From NCBI GenBank assembly GCA_946886065.1, contig CAMPHU010000021.1, positions 1-35,514 of the forward strand: DNA of 35,514 nucleotides. Reading direction: 5' to 3'. Below the pieces are notes generated by a model that worked only from the letters and a program-made list of their open reading frames with translations, ran no database searches and was not told the DNA's origin. This document shows, piece by piece, positions 1-7,678 of the stretch; position 1 is the stretch's first letter, and each line of letters opens with the position of its first letter. This DNA comes from an uncultured Massilia sp. (GTDB taxonomy: Bacteria > Pseudomonadota > Gammaproteobacteria > Burkholderiales > Burkholderiaceae). Both the position numbers and the translations under genes were made by a program.

Positions 1-66
1 AACAAGGCGCGCGCCGTGCTGCGCGCGGCCGAACAGGTGCAAGACGGCCTGGATGGGGAGTTCTGA
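1..66 (+). CDS. trpE: Anthranilate synthase component I, C-terminal end (partial)
   Basis: The first 66 bases read in frame 1 as 21 codons and a TGA stop, beginning [12 protein letters not shown]. This is the kind of alanine/arginine-rich tail that ends anthranilate synthase component I (TrpE), which with TrpG converts chorismate and glutamine to anthranilate. The stop lies one base before the trpG start, so the two genes are almost certainly in one operon. Only the tail is in the window, so the assignment rests mainly on the position directly before trpG and on the tail's resemblance to TrpE; no catalytic residues can be seen. Confidence 0.75.
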   Translation, partial: NKARAVLRAAEQVQDGLDGEF

Positions 67-67
67 C

Positions 68-631
68 ATGCTGCTCATGATCGACAACTACGATTCGTTC
101 ACCTACAACATCGTCCAGTATTTCGGCGAACTCGGCGAAGACGTGCGCACCGTGCGCAACGACGAGATCACCTTGGAGCAGATCGAGGCGATGCGCCCGG
201 ACCGCATCTGCATCTCGCCGGGGCCGAAGGCGCCCAGGGATGCCGGGCTGTCGCTGGATATCCTGCGTGAATTCAAGGGCAAGCTGCCGATCCTGGGCGT
301 GTGCCTGGGACACCAGGCGATCGGCGAAGCGTTTGGGGGCAAGGTGATCCGCGCCAAGCAGGTCATGCATGGCAAGACCTCGCTCATCGCGCACACCGGC
401 GAAGGCGTGTTCAAGGATTTGCCGACGCCGTTCACCGTGATTCGCTACCACTCGCTCGCGATCGAGCGCTCCTCGCTGCCGGACTGCCTGGAAGTGACGG
501 CATGGACCGACGACGGCGAGATCATGGGCGTGCGGCACAAGGAGTACGACATCGAAGGGGTGCAGTTCCATCCCGAGTCGATCCTGTCCGAGCATGGCCA
601 TACGCTGCTCAAGAATTTCCTGACGCGCTGA
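68..631 (+). CDS. trpG: Anthranilate synthase component II (glutamine amidotransferase)
   Basis: This protein of 187 residues is the glutaminase subunit that feeds ammonia to TrpE in the first step of tryptophan synthesis; in many bacteria it also serves folate synthesis (PabA). It begins [14 protein letters not shown], the standard TrpG/PabA opening. The oxyanion strand SPGP is at 50-53, the nucleophile elbow GVCLGHQ at 77-83 (Cys79), and the His/Glu of the class I triad sit in VQFHPES near the C-terminus. An in-frame ATG exists 15 bases upstream at 53, but I chose 68 because GGGGAG (55-60) is a good ribosome site for it, the protein then starts at the conserved residue, and it begins one base after the trpE stop. 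Length is normal for the family. Confidence 0.95.
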   Translation: MLLMIDNYDSFTYNIVQYFGELGEDVRTVRNDEITLEQIEAMRPDRICISPGPKAPRDAGLSLDILREFKGKLPILGVCLGHQAIGEAFGGKVIRAKQVMHGKTSLIAHTGEGVFKDLPTPFTVIRYHSLAIERSSLPDCLEVTAWTDDGEIMGVRHKEYDIEGVQFHPESILSEHGHTLLKNFLTR

Positions 632-651
632 TTCAGCCCGCAGCCTCAAGA

Positions 652-756
652 CCGTCGTTCCGGCGAAGGCCGGAACCCAAGTTCGTCGCACGCCACTAGC
701 TCCTCACTTCGCGGCTGCGCAAGCGAACTTGGATCCCGGCCTTCGCCGGGATGACG
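652..756. repeat. Long imperfect inverted repeat between trpG and trpD
   Basis: Two arms of about 34 bases, at 652-686 and 723-756, are near-perfect reverse complements (both contain the core GGCGAAGGCCGG, or its complement, followed by AAGTTCG), separated by about 36 bases. Each arm contains its own small palindrome (CCGGCGAAGGCCGG and CCCGGCCTTCGCCGGG). Transcribed RNA would fold into a long hairpin. The layout is that of dispersed REP/BIME-type intergenic elements common in high-GC proteobacteria. It has no T-run, so it is not a classical terminator; it could stabilise the upstream mRNA or attenuate expression between trpG and trpD. Confidence 0.7.
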
Positions 757-796
757 GGGTAGCGCAAACGTTCACTCTTAGATTACTGGACCCGCC

Positions 797-1834
797 ATGC
801 CGATCACCCCACAAGAAGCCCTGCTGCGCTGCATCGAACACCGCGAAATCTTCCACGACGAGATGCTGCACCTGTTCCGCCAGATCATGTCCGGCGAAAT
901 GTCCCCCACCATGATCGCCGCCCTGACCATGGGCCTGCGCGTGAAGAAGGAAACCATCGGCGAGATCACCGCCGCCGCCCAGGTGATGCGCGAATTCTCG
1001 ACCAAGGTGCCGATGGCCGACACCACCAACCTGCTCGACATCGTCGGCACGGGCGGCGACGGCGCCAACACCTTCAACATCTCGAGCGCCTCGATGTTCG
1101 TGGCCGCCGCCGCCGGCGCGCGCATCGCCAAGCACGGCGGACGCAGCGTGTCCTCGTCCTCGGGCAGCGCCGACGTGATCGAGGCCCTGGGCGCCCACAT
1201 CGACCTGAAACCCGAACAGATCGCCCAGTCCATCGCCCAGACCGGCATCGGCTTCATGTTCGCCCCGAACCACCACGCTGCCATGAAGTTCGCCGCGCCG
1301 GTGCGCCGCGAGATGGGCGTGCGCACCATCTTCAATATCCTGGGCCCGCTGACCAACCCGGCCGGCGCGCCCAACATCCTGATGGGCGTGTTCCACCCCG
1401 ACCTGGTCGGCATCCAGGTGCGCGTGCTGCAGCGCCTCGGCGCCCAGCATGCGATGGTGGTCTGGGGCCGCGACAACATGGACGAGGTCTCGCTCGGCGC
1501 CGGCACCCTGGTCGGCGAACTGATCGACGGCGAGATCCGCGAATACGAAATCCACCCGGAAGACTTCGGCATGCAGATGATCTCCAGCCGCAACCTCAAG
1601 GTGGCCGACAAGAACGAATCGAAGACCCGCGTGCTCGAAGCCCTGCGCGGCGACCCGGGCCCGGCGACCGACATCGTGGCCCTGAACGCCGGCACCGCCC
1701 TGTACGCGGCCGGCGTCACGCCTTCCATCGAGGAAGGCCTGGCCAAGGCGCGCGAGGCCATCGCCTCCGGCGCGGCGCTGGCCAAGCTCGAGCAGTTCGT
1801 GAGCGTCACCCGCCAGCTCGGCGGAGCGGCCTGA
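797..1834 (+). CDS. trpD: Anthranilate phosphoribosyltransferase
   Basis: TrpD, 345 residues, transfers phosphoribosyl from PRPP to anthranilate, the second step of tryptophan synthesis. The glycine-rich PRPP loop GTGGDG is at 84-89, followed by NTFNISS, and the second conserved segment [16 protein letters not shown] starts near 112; [16 protein letters not shown] follows in the middle. Length and N-terminal helical domain are those of a stand-alone TrpD, not a TrpG-TrpD fusion. Its TGA stop (1832-1834) shares one base with the next ATG, so it is translationally coupled to the LysE-type gene. Upstream, 165 bases holding a large inverted repeat separate it from trpG. Confidence 0.97.
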   Translation: MPITPQEALLRCIEHREIFHDEMLHLFRQIMSGEMSPTMIAALTMGLRVKKETIGEITAAAQVMREFSTKVPMADTTNLLDIVGTGGDGANTFNISSASMFVAAAAGARIAKHGGRSVSSSSGSADVIEALGAHIDLKPEQIAQSIAQTGIGFMFAPNHHAAMKFAAPVRREMGVRTIFNILGPLTNPAGAPNILMGVFHPDLVGIQVRVLQRLGAQHAMVVWGRDNMDEVSLGAGTLVGELIDGEIREYEIHPEDFGMQMISSRNLKVADKNESKTRVLEALRGDPGPATDIVALNAGTALYAAGVTPSIEEGLAKAREAIASGAALAKLEQFVSVTRQLGGAA

Positions 1835-2469
1835 TGTTCGGCATCCAGGACCTGGGCGTCTTCATCGCGGCCGGCCTGATGCTCAACATCATGCCGGGCC
1901 CGGATTCGCTGCTCATCATGACCCGCAGCGCCGGCCAGGGCTGGCGCGCCGGCTCGGCCGCCGCGCTGGGCATCGGCGCCGGCACCTTCGTGCACATCTT
2001 CGCGGCGGCGCTCGGCATGTCGGCCGTGCTCGCGACCTCGGCCACCGCCTTCACCGTGGTCAAGCTGGTCGGCGCGGCCTACATCCTCTACATGGCGTTC
2101 GGCCTGTTGCGCAGCAAGCCGCGCGACACCTCGGCGGCGGCGCCCGTACTGCCGCCTTTACCCTACCGGAAGATCTTCGCGCAAGGCTTCCTGACCAATG
2201 TCCTGAATCCGAAGGTGGCGCTGTTCTTCCTCGCGTTCGTACCCCAGTTCATCAGCCATGACGCGCCGAGCAAGGCCCTCGCCTTCATCGTCCTCGGCTG
2301 CATCTTCAATATCAACGGCATGCTGTGGTGCCACGCCCTGGCGCTGTTCACCGCCCAGGCCAGCGCGCGCCTCAAGCCGCCCGCCGCCGTCACCGTGTGG
2401 CTCAACCGCGCCACCGGCGGCCTGTTCGTCTGGCTCGGCGTCAAGCTGGCACTCTCAAAGCCACAGTAA
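1834..2469 (+). CDS. LysE/RhtB family amino-acid exporter
   Basis: A 211-residue inner-membrane protein of the LysE/RhtB superfamily, whose members export amino acids or related metabolites. The family signature is near the N-terminus (PGPDSLLIMTRSAGQGWRAG, about 21-40), and five to six hydrophobic segments can be read through to the C-terminus; length is typical. It sits inside the trp operon: TGATG overlap with trpD upstream and 19 bases before trpC. That placement suggests co-expression with tryptophan synthesis and possibly export of an aromatic amino acid or intermediate, but the substrate cannot be read from the sequence. Confidence 0.9.
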   Translation: MFGIQDLGVFIAAGLMLNIMPGPDSLLIMTRSAGQGWRAGSAAALGIGAGTFVHIFAAALGMSAVLATSATAFTVVKLVGAAYILYMAFGLLRSKPRDTSAAAPVLPPLPYRKIFAQGFLTNVLNPKVALFFLAFVPQFISHDAPSKALAFIVLGCIFNINGMLWCHALALFTAQASARLKPPAAVTVWLNRATGGLFVWLGVKLALSKPQ

Positions 2470-2488
2470 GCAACAGTAAAGGTTTTCC

Positions 2489-3289
2489 ATGTCCGACATC
2501 CTGAACAAGATCCTGGCCGTGAAGGCCGACGAAGTGGCGGCCGCCAAGAAGCAGCGCGACCTGTATAGCCTGCGCAGCGAAGTCGAAAGCGACCAGGAAG
2601 CGCGCCGCGAACTGCGCGGCTTCGAACAGGGCCTGCGTGCGAAAATCGCCGCCGGCCAGGCCGGCGTGATCGCCGAAGTGAAGAAAGCCTCGCCCTCGAA
2701 AGGCGTGCTGCGCCCGGACTTCCAGCCGGCCGCGATCGCGCAGAGCTATGCCGAACACGGCGCGGCCTGCCTGTCGGTGCTGACCGACGTGCAGTTCTTC
2801 CAGGGCTCGGTCGACTACCTGCGCCAGGCGCGCGCCGCCTGCGCCCTGCCGGTGCTGCGCAAGGACTTCATGGTCGACCTCTACCAGGTGTACGAGGCGC
2901 GCGCCATGGGCGCCGATGCGATCCTGCTGATCGTCTCGGCCCTCGACCATGGCCTGATGGCCGAACTCGAAGCCTGCGCGCTGGAACTGGGGATGGACGT
3001 GCTGGTGGAAGTGCACGACGGCGAGGAGCTGGACGCGGCCCTCAAGCTGCGCACGCCGCTGGTGGGCATCAATAACCGCAACCTGCGCACTTTCGAGGTC
3101 ACGCTCGACACCACCCTGGGCCTGCTCGACCGCATTCCGCAAGACCGCCTGGTGGTGACCGAGTCCGGCATCCTGGGCCCGGCGGACGTGGCGCGCATGC
3201 GCGCGGCGAACGTGCATGCCTTCCTGGTCGGCGAAGCCTTCATGCGCGCCGAGAATCCGGGACGCGAGCTGCAGCGCCTGTTCGAATAA
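2489..3289 (+). CDS. trpC: Indole-3-glycerol-phosphate synthase
   Basis: TrpC, 266 residues, closes the ring of carboxyphenylaminodeoxyribulose phosphate to give indole-3-glycerol phosphate. It is a single (beta/alpha)8 barrel; the catalytic signature [10 protein letters not shown] is at 63-72 with its lysine, LRKDFM at 123-128, INNRNL at 194-199 and the phosphate-binding VTESGI at 223-228. There is no TrpF domain, so this is the monofunctional form. It is the last trp gene in the window; downstream genes are on the opposite strand, so trpA, trpB and trpF must be elsewhere. An AAAGG lies ahead of the start. Confidence 0.97.
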   Translation: MSDILNKILAVKADEVAAAKKQRDLYSLRSEVESDQEARRELRGFEQGLRAKIAAGQAGVIAEVKKASPSKGVLRPDFQPAAIAQSYAEHGAACLSVLTDVQFFQGSVDYLRQARAACALPVLRKDFMVDLYQVYEARAMGADAILLIVSALDHGLMAELEACALELGMDVLVEVHDGEELDAALKLRTPLVGINNRNLRTFEVTLDTTLGLLDRIPQDRLVVTESGILGPADVARMRAANVHAFLVGEAFMRAENPGRELQRLFE

Positions 3290-3292
3290 GAA

Positions 3293-3676
3293 TCAGGCGG
3301 CGCAATGGGCGCAGAAGCGCCGGTTGCGGATGTGGGCGGACAGCAGCAGGACGCCGCTCAGGACGGCGCCGGCCGCTTCCGCCATTTCGCCGTATACGGG
3401 GCTGAGGATGAAGATGGCGGCCAGGAAGCTGCCGAGCCCCAGCGCGCCCAGCGCCAGCACCATGCCGTCGCGGTGGCGCAGGTAGCCGGGCAGCAGCGAC
3501 AGCAGGACCGGGATGCTGACCGCGGCCAGGATGCTGTTGTGGAAGGTATCGTGGGTGTGAGCCAGCCCGAGCATGGGGAAGGCCGCCATCAGCAGCGGCA
3601 TCGCCAGGCAGTGCACCAGGCAGAGGGCGGACGCCGTCATGCCCGCGTAGTCGCCGAGTCTGATCAAGCCTTTCAT
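3293..3676 (-). CDS. MerC-domain inner-membrane protein
   Basis: A 127-residue protein with four hydrophobic segments and the MerC-type motif CLVHCLAMP (19-27) in the first membrane helix; a second pair of cysteines (CAHC, 121-124) lies at the C-terminus. MerC proteins of mercury-resistance operons bring metal ions across the inner membrane. Here there is no merA, merR or merP nearby; instead the gene follows, on the same strand and 54 bases downstream, a TonB-dependent receptor with a histidine-rich loop. That context suggests transport of, or response to, zinc or a similar divalent metal rather than mercury. Family assignment is firm, substrate is inferred. Its 3' end lies 3 bases from that of trpC on the opposite strand. 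Confidence 0.82.
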   Translation of the reverse strand: MKGLIRLGDYAGMTASALCLVHCLAMPLLMAAFPMLGLAHTHDTFHNSILAAVSIPVLLSLLPGYLRHRDGMVLALGALGLGSFLAAIFILSPVYGEMAEAAGAVLSGVLLLSAHIRNRRFCAHCAA

Positions 3677-3730
3677 CTTCCCTCCCCTGTTTGTCGCGCT
3701 GTTTATCGATGATGCCGGCTGTCGGCCTGA

Positions 3731-5806
3731 TCAGAAGATCAGGCGCAGGCCCGCGGTCAGGTTGCGGCCGGTGAGCGGCGCCACTTCCTTGATGAAGGAG
3801 GTGTGGCTGAGCGCCAGCTCGTCGGTCACGTTGTTGATGCGCGCGTAGAACTGGGCCGGAATGCCGCCGATGCGGGTGGTGTAGTGGGTGCCCAGGTTCA
3901 GCATGTTGTAGCCCGGGGTCGCGGTCTCGAAGTCCGCCACCTTGTCCTGCTTGCTCACGCGGTAGAACTCGACCAGGCCGTGCCAGTGCTTCCATTCGCC
4001 GTCGAGCTTCACGCCGACGCGGTGCGCCGGGATGCGCGGCAGGTTGCCGCCGTCCGTGAACTTGGCGCGCACATAGTCGCCGAACACGGTCGCGCTCAGG
4101 AGCGGCGAGAACTTGTGGCGCAGCTCCCCTTCCAGGCCGGTGAAGGTGGCGTCGCGCTGGGCGTACTCGACCAGCTGGAAGCCTTCGACGTCGTCCAGCG
4201 TGTGGGCGTAGATGTAGTCGTTGACGCGGTTGCGGAAGGCGCTCACCGAATACGTGGTGTCGCCGTTGAACTTGCGGAAGGTGAGGTCGAGGTTGTTCGA
4301 GGTTTCCTTCTTCAGGTCCTGGTTGCCGATCTCGAAGGTGCTGGTCGCCAGGTGCACGCCGTCCGCGTACAGCTCTTCGGCGGTGGGCAGGCGGTGGCTG
4401 CGCGACAGCGAGCTGCGCAGCGAATAGTCCTGGCCCAGCTTCCAGACCGCGCCGACCGAGACCGAGGTGCCCTTGGATTCGTGGTCGCGCAGGGCGCCGG
4501 CCACGTCGATGTCCTGCCACTCGTGGCGCGCGGCGGCTTCGAAGCGCCAGGCGTCCAGCTTGTATTCCTCGGTCACGAAGACCGCATGCTTCTTCGTGAC
4601 GCTGGACGGCACATAGGCTTCCTCGCCCAGTGCGCTGAAGTCGCGCTTGGTGGTCTGGGCGCCGGCCACGCCGCGCCAGCCGGCCAGCGGTGCGTGCACC
4701 GCCTCGACGCGCAGGTCGCGGCCCTTGTTCAGGAAGGAAGTCGCCACCTGGCCCTCTTCCAGCTCGTCGTGCTGGTAATCGGTGAGCGAGGCGCGCAGGC
4801 GGATCTTGTCGATGCCGGCCACCGGGTTGCGGTATTCACCGCGGATGTCCCAGCGGTCGCTGTTCATGCGCACCACCGGAACCTCTTCGGCGCCGTGCTC
4901 GTGCTCGTGTTCGTGGTCCTCTTCGCCCTCTTCTTCATGGCTGCCGCAATGCAGCTCGGCGCCGTGCGGATGGCAGCTCTCGAATTCGTGGCCATGGCCC
5001 GGGATGCCGTATTCGGTGCGTTCCTTGGTGAAGGCCGCGCCGATAAAGCCGCGCTCCCCGATCCAGGACAGGCCGACGGTGCCGGTTTCGGTGTTCTTGA
5101 AACTGCCGCCCACGCGCTCGCCCTCGGCCCAGCCGCTGCCGACGCGGTAGGGGTCGGCGTCGCGCTTGACGCCTTCGGCGTGCACGGCGATGTTGCCGGC
5201 GCCGCTGGTCACTTCGAAAGCGCCGGTGCGTTCGTGCGCGGCAGAGTTCCCGCGCAGCTCCATGCTGCCTTCCACCGCCTTGGACGGCATCGCGGTCGGG
5301 ATCTTGCGGTCCAGGATATTCACCACGCCGCCCACAGCGCCGCCGCCATAGGCCAGGGCCGAGGGGCCGCGCAGCACTTCGATGCGCTCGGCCAGCACAG
5401 GTTCAAAAGCAATGGCGTGGTCGGGGCTGATGGTGGAGGCATCCTGCACTTCCGCGCCGTCCGACAGGATCTTGACGCGCGGGCCATCCATGCCGCGGAT
5501 CACCGGGCGGCTGGCGCCGGCGCCGAAGTGGCTGGAGGTGATGCCCGGCTGGTTGGCCAGGGTTTCGCCCAGGGTCGATTCGCGTGCGCGCACCAGCTCG
5601 CCACCGCCCAGGGAGTTCACCGGCGTGATCATGTCGTCGCTCACCACGCCCAGCGCGCTCGCCGACACTACCACGGTCGGGACGCTGTCCGGATCCTTGG
5701 CCTGCAGGCGGCTCTGGGCCGACTGGGCATGGACCGCCAGGGGCGAACCGAAGGCAAGCATGAGGGCCAGCGTGAGGGGCGTGCGTTTGCAAGTGAGGAC
5801 AGGCAT
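3731..5806 (-). CDS. TonB-dependent outer-membrane receptor with His-rich loop (ZnuD-like)
   Basis: A 691-residue outer-membrane receptor. Residues 1-27 form a signal peptide ending AVHA; a plug domain follows (about 45-170, with PVIRGMDGPRVKILSDG and RIEVLRGPSALAYGGGAVGG), then a beta-barrel ending in phenylalanine (NLTAGLRLIF). Residues 271-305 are extremely rich in His, Glu and Asp, with two cysteines, and would lie in a loop early in the barrel. Such loops bind metal in ZnuD-type zinc receptors. The divergent Fur-family gene and two operators in its promoter support metal-repressed expression. Zinc is my preferred substrate, but a metallophore or another metal cannot be excluded. The ATG at 5806 is preceded by an AAGGAA at a long spacing. 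Confidence 0.88.
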   Translation of the reverse strand: MPVLTCKRTPLTLALMLAFGSPLAVHAQSAQSRLQAKDPDSVPTVVVSASALGVVSDDMITPVNSLGGGELVRARESTLGETLANQPGITSSHFGAGASRPVIRGMDGPRVKILSDGAEVQDASTISPDHAIAFEPVLAERIEVLRGPSALAYGGGAVGGVVNILDRKIPTAMPSKAVEGSMELRGNSAAHERTGAFEVTSGAGNIAVHAEGVKRDADPYRVGSGWAEGERVGGSFKNTETGTVGLSWIGERGFIGAAFTKERTEYGIPGHGHEFESCHPHGAELHCGSHEEEGEEDHEHEHEHGAEEVPVVRMNSDRWDIRGEYRNPVAGIDKIRLRASLTDYQHDELEEGQVATSFLNKGRDLRVEAVHAPLAGWRGVAGAQTTKRDFSALGEEAYVPSSVTKKHAVFVTEEYKLDAWRFEAAARHEWQDIDVAGALRDHESKGTSVSVGAVWKLGQDYSLRSSLSRSHRLPTAEELYADGVHLATSTFEIGNQDLKKETSNNLDLTFRKFNGDTTYSVSAFRNRVNDYIYAHTLDDVEGFQLVEYAQRDATFTGLEGELRHKFSPLLSATVFGDYVRAKFTDGGNLPRIPAHRVGVKLDGEWKHWHGLVEFYRVSKQDKVADFETATPGYNMLNLGTHYTTRIGGIPAQFYARINNVTDELALSHTSFIKEVAPLTGRNLTAGLRLIF

Positions 5807-5833
5807 GGGGCTGATTCCTTTGATGAGGTAAAA

Positions 5834-5855
5834 TAATGATAAGTCATTATCATTA
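5834..5855. promoter_or_regulatory. Fur/Zur-type operator 1
   Basis: A 22-bp dyad, TAATGATAA at 5834-5842 and its exact complement TTATCATTA at 5847-5855, separated by four bases. It lies 28 bases upstream of the receptor start codon and resembles Fur-family boxes (TGATAAnnnATTATCA). It probably overlaps the receptor promoter. Confidence 0.8.
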
Positions 5856-5860
5856 GCGAC

Positions 5861-5882
5861 TAATGATAAGGCATTATCATTA
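5861..5882. promoter_or_regulatory. Fur/Zur-type operator 2
   Basis: A second 22-bp dyad with the same 9-bp half sites (5861-5869 and 5874-5882). It begins 27 bases after the first, a spacing of about 2.5 helical turns. Tandem operators between divergent genes suggest cooperative repression of the receptor and possible autoregulation of the regulator. Confidence 0.8.
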
Positions 5883-5947
5883 AGAGCTCAAGCCCCTTTT
5901 TAACCCTTGGCTGGCCCGCGCGCCCTCCTTCAGGTATTCTTCGCGTC

Positions 5948-6331
5948 ATGCAACGCAATACACGTCAAAAAACCGCCATCCTGCATGCGATCGAGCATGC
6001 GCGCCGTCCCTTGTCTCCTCAGGAAGTCCTGGCCGAGGCCAGCCGCGACGTGAGCCAGCTGGGCATGGCGACCGTGTACCGCAACCTGAAATCCCTGGTG
6101 GACGATGGCGCGCTCAAGGTGGTGACCCTGCCGGGCGAAGGGGCGCGCTACGAATCGACGTCGGCGGCCGACCACCACCACCACCACTTCCAGTGCACCC
6201 AATGCCAGCGCGTGTTCGACGTGCACGCCTGCCCGGGCGACATCGAGCACATGGCGCCGAAAGGCTTCAGCGTCGAGCGCCACGAACTGACGCTCTACGG
6301 CCGCTGCGCCGACTGCCTGAAAGCCGGCTGA
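5948..6331 (+). CDS. Fur-family metal-responsive repressor, probably Zur-like
   Basis: A 127-residue Fur-family protein. The N-terminal winged helix includes the recognition helix GMATVYRNLKSLVDDG (about 39-54). The metal-binding half has five consecutive histidines (76-80), then CTQC (83-86) and CADC (120-123), the paired cysteines of a structural zinc site. The protein is shorter than typical Fur (about 140-150 residues). It is transcribed divergently from the ZnuD-like receptor and shares a 141-bp promoter region containing two Fur/Zur-type dyads. Context favours zinc sensing; iron sensing or a peroxide-responsive PerR-like role is possible. It converges with the M20 gene, 6 bases from its stop. 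No strong ribosome site precedes the start. Confidence 0.88.
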   Translation: MQRNTRQKTAILHAIEHARRPLSPQEVLAEASRDVSQLGMATVYRNLKSLVDDGALKVVTLPGEGARYESTSAADHHHHHFQCTQCQRVFDVHACPGDIEHMAPKGFSVERHELTLYGRCADCLKAG

Positions 6332-6337
6332 CCCGTC

Positions 6338-7651
6338 TTATTTGCCGAGCACGTTCAGCACGGCCAGGCTCATGGCCTGGGCGGCGGTCTTGATCGACGG
6401 TTCCGGCACCGGCGCGTAGAACGGCGAGTGGTTGAAGGCGATCGGCTTGCCGCCGGGACGCTCGGCTTCCGCCACCACCTTCGGATCATAGACGCCGGTG
6501 AAGAAGAACATCCCGGGCACGCCCTCGTTCACGAACATCGAGAAGTCCTCGCTGGCCGTCATGGCCGGCATGCGCTGGGCGTTGGCGGCGCCGAAAGCAT
6601 CCTTGAACACGGCTTCGGTCTTGCCCACCAGTTCCGCGCTGTTGACGATGGCCGCGCCGCCGCCGCCCACCACCATCTCCGGCGCGGGCGCGCCGGCCAT
6701 CGCCGCGGAGGCATTGGCGATGCGGCGCACGCCTTCCACCAGCTTGGCGCGCACCTGCGGGCTGTAGGAACGGATGGTGCCGCGCACCTGCACGCTGTCG
6801 GGGATGATGTTGCCCACGGTGCCGCCCTGGATCGCGCCGATGGTCACGACGCCGAATTCCTTCGGGTCCTTCTCGCGGCTGACCACGGTCTGCACATCCA
6901 CCACGAAGCGCGCGGCGATGGCGATCGGGTCGATGGTCTTGTCCGGCGCCGAGCCGTGGCCGCCGCGGCCCTTGAACACGATCTCGAGCGCGTCCGAGTT
7001 GGACGAGACCGGGCCGTCGTTGAAGCCCACGGTGCCGTGCGCCAGCGGCCAGGAATGCAGGGCGAAGGCATAGTCCGGCTTGGGGAAGCGCTTGAACAGG
7101 CCGTCGTCCAGCATCGCCTTGGCGCCGGCGACGATCTCCTCGGCCGGCTGGCCGATGAAGACCAGGGTGCCCTTCCACTGCGATTTCAGTTCCACCAGGG
7201 TGCGCGCTGCGCCCAGCCAGCTGGCCATGTGGATGTCGTGGCCGCAGCTGTGGGTGACGAAGCTTTCGCGGCCGTCGCTGAGCGCCTTGGCGCGGCTCGC
7301 ATACGGCAGGCCGGTCTTCTCTTCCATCGGCAGGCCGTCCATGTCGGTGCGCACCAGGACCGTCGGACCTTCGCCGTTGCGCAGGACCGCGACCACGCCG
7401 GTCTTGCCGACTTTTTCCGTCACCTCGAAACCGAGGGCGCGCATCTCGGCGGCCAGCTTGCCGGCGGTGCGCACTTCCTGGAAGGCGATCTCGGGATGCG
7501 CGTGCAGGTCCTTGTAGACCTTGTCCAGCCACGGGTACATGGCGTTGACGCGCTTGGCGACTTCGCCCTTGAGCGGGGCGGCCTGTCCGGCCTGGGCCGG
7601 CAGGATGGACAGGGCGAGGACGGTGGCGGCGGCGATGCGGGTCAGGTTCAA
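6338..7651 (-). CDS. Exported M20-family amidohydrolase/peptidase
   Basis: A 437-residue zinc-dependent hydrolase of the M20D group (hippurate hydrolase/N-acyl amino acid amidohydrolase type), which removes acyl groups from amino acids or cleaves small peptides. A signal peptide (about 1-21, ending in PAQA) places it in the periplasm. Metal and catalytic motifs are visible: DMDGLP at 103-108, HSCGHDIHM from 134, QPAEE at 168-172 and a C-terminal FNHSPFYAP. The dimerisation domain begins around GRGGHGSAPDKTIDP (228-242). The gene lies 27 bases downstream of the M61 peptidase on the same strand, so the two may share a transcript. Substrate is not predictable. Confidence 0.9.
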   Translation of the reverse strand: MNLTRIAAATVLALSILPAQAGQAAPLKGEVAKRVNAMYPWLDKVYKDLHAHPEIAFQEVRTAGKLAAEMRALGFEVTEKVGKTGVVAVLRNGEGPTVLVRTDMDGLPMEEKTGLPYASRAKALSDGRESFVTHSCGHDIHMASWLGAARTLVELKSQWKGTLVFIGQPAEEIVAGAKAMLDDGLFKRFPKPDYAFALHSWPLAHGTVGFNDGPVSSNSDALEIVFKGRGGHGSAPDKTIDPIAIAARFVVDVQTVVSREKDPKEFGVVTIGAIQGGTVGNIIPDSVQVRGTIRSYSPQVRAKLVEGVRRIANASAAMAGAPAPEMVVGGGGAAIVNSAELVGKTEAVFKDAFGAANAQRMPAMTASEDFSMFVNEGVPGMFFFTGVYDPKVVAEAERPGGKPIAFNHSPFYAPVPEPSIKTAAQAMSLAVLNVLGK

Positions 7652-7678
7652 ATCAGCCTCTTGTCGATGGGTGGAAGA

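Noticed and set aside
3803..5836. 677-codon plus-strand open frame
   Set aside because: Antisense to the TonB-dependent receptor, which has plug, barrel and signal peptide.
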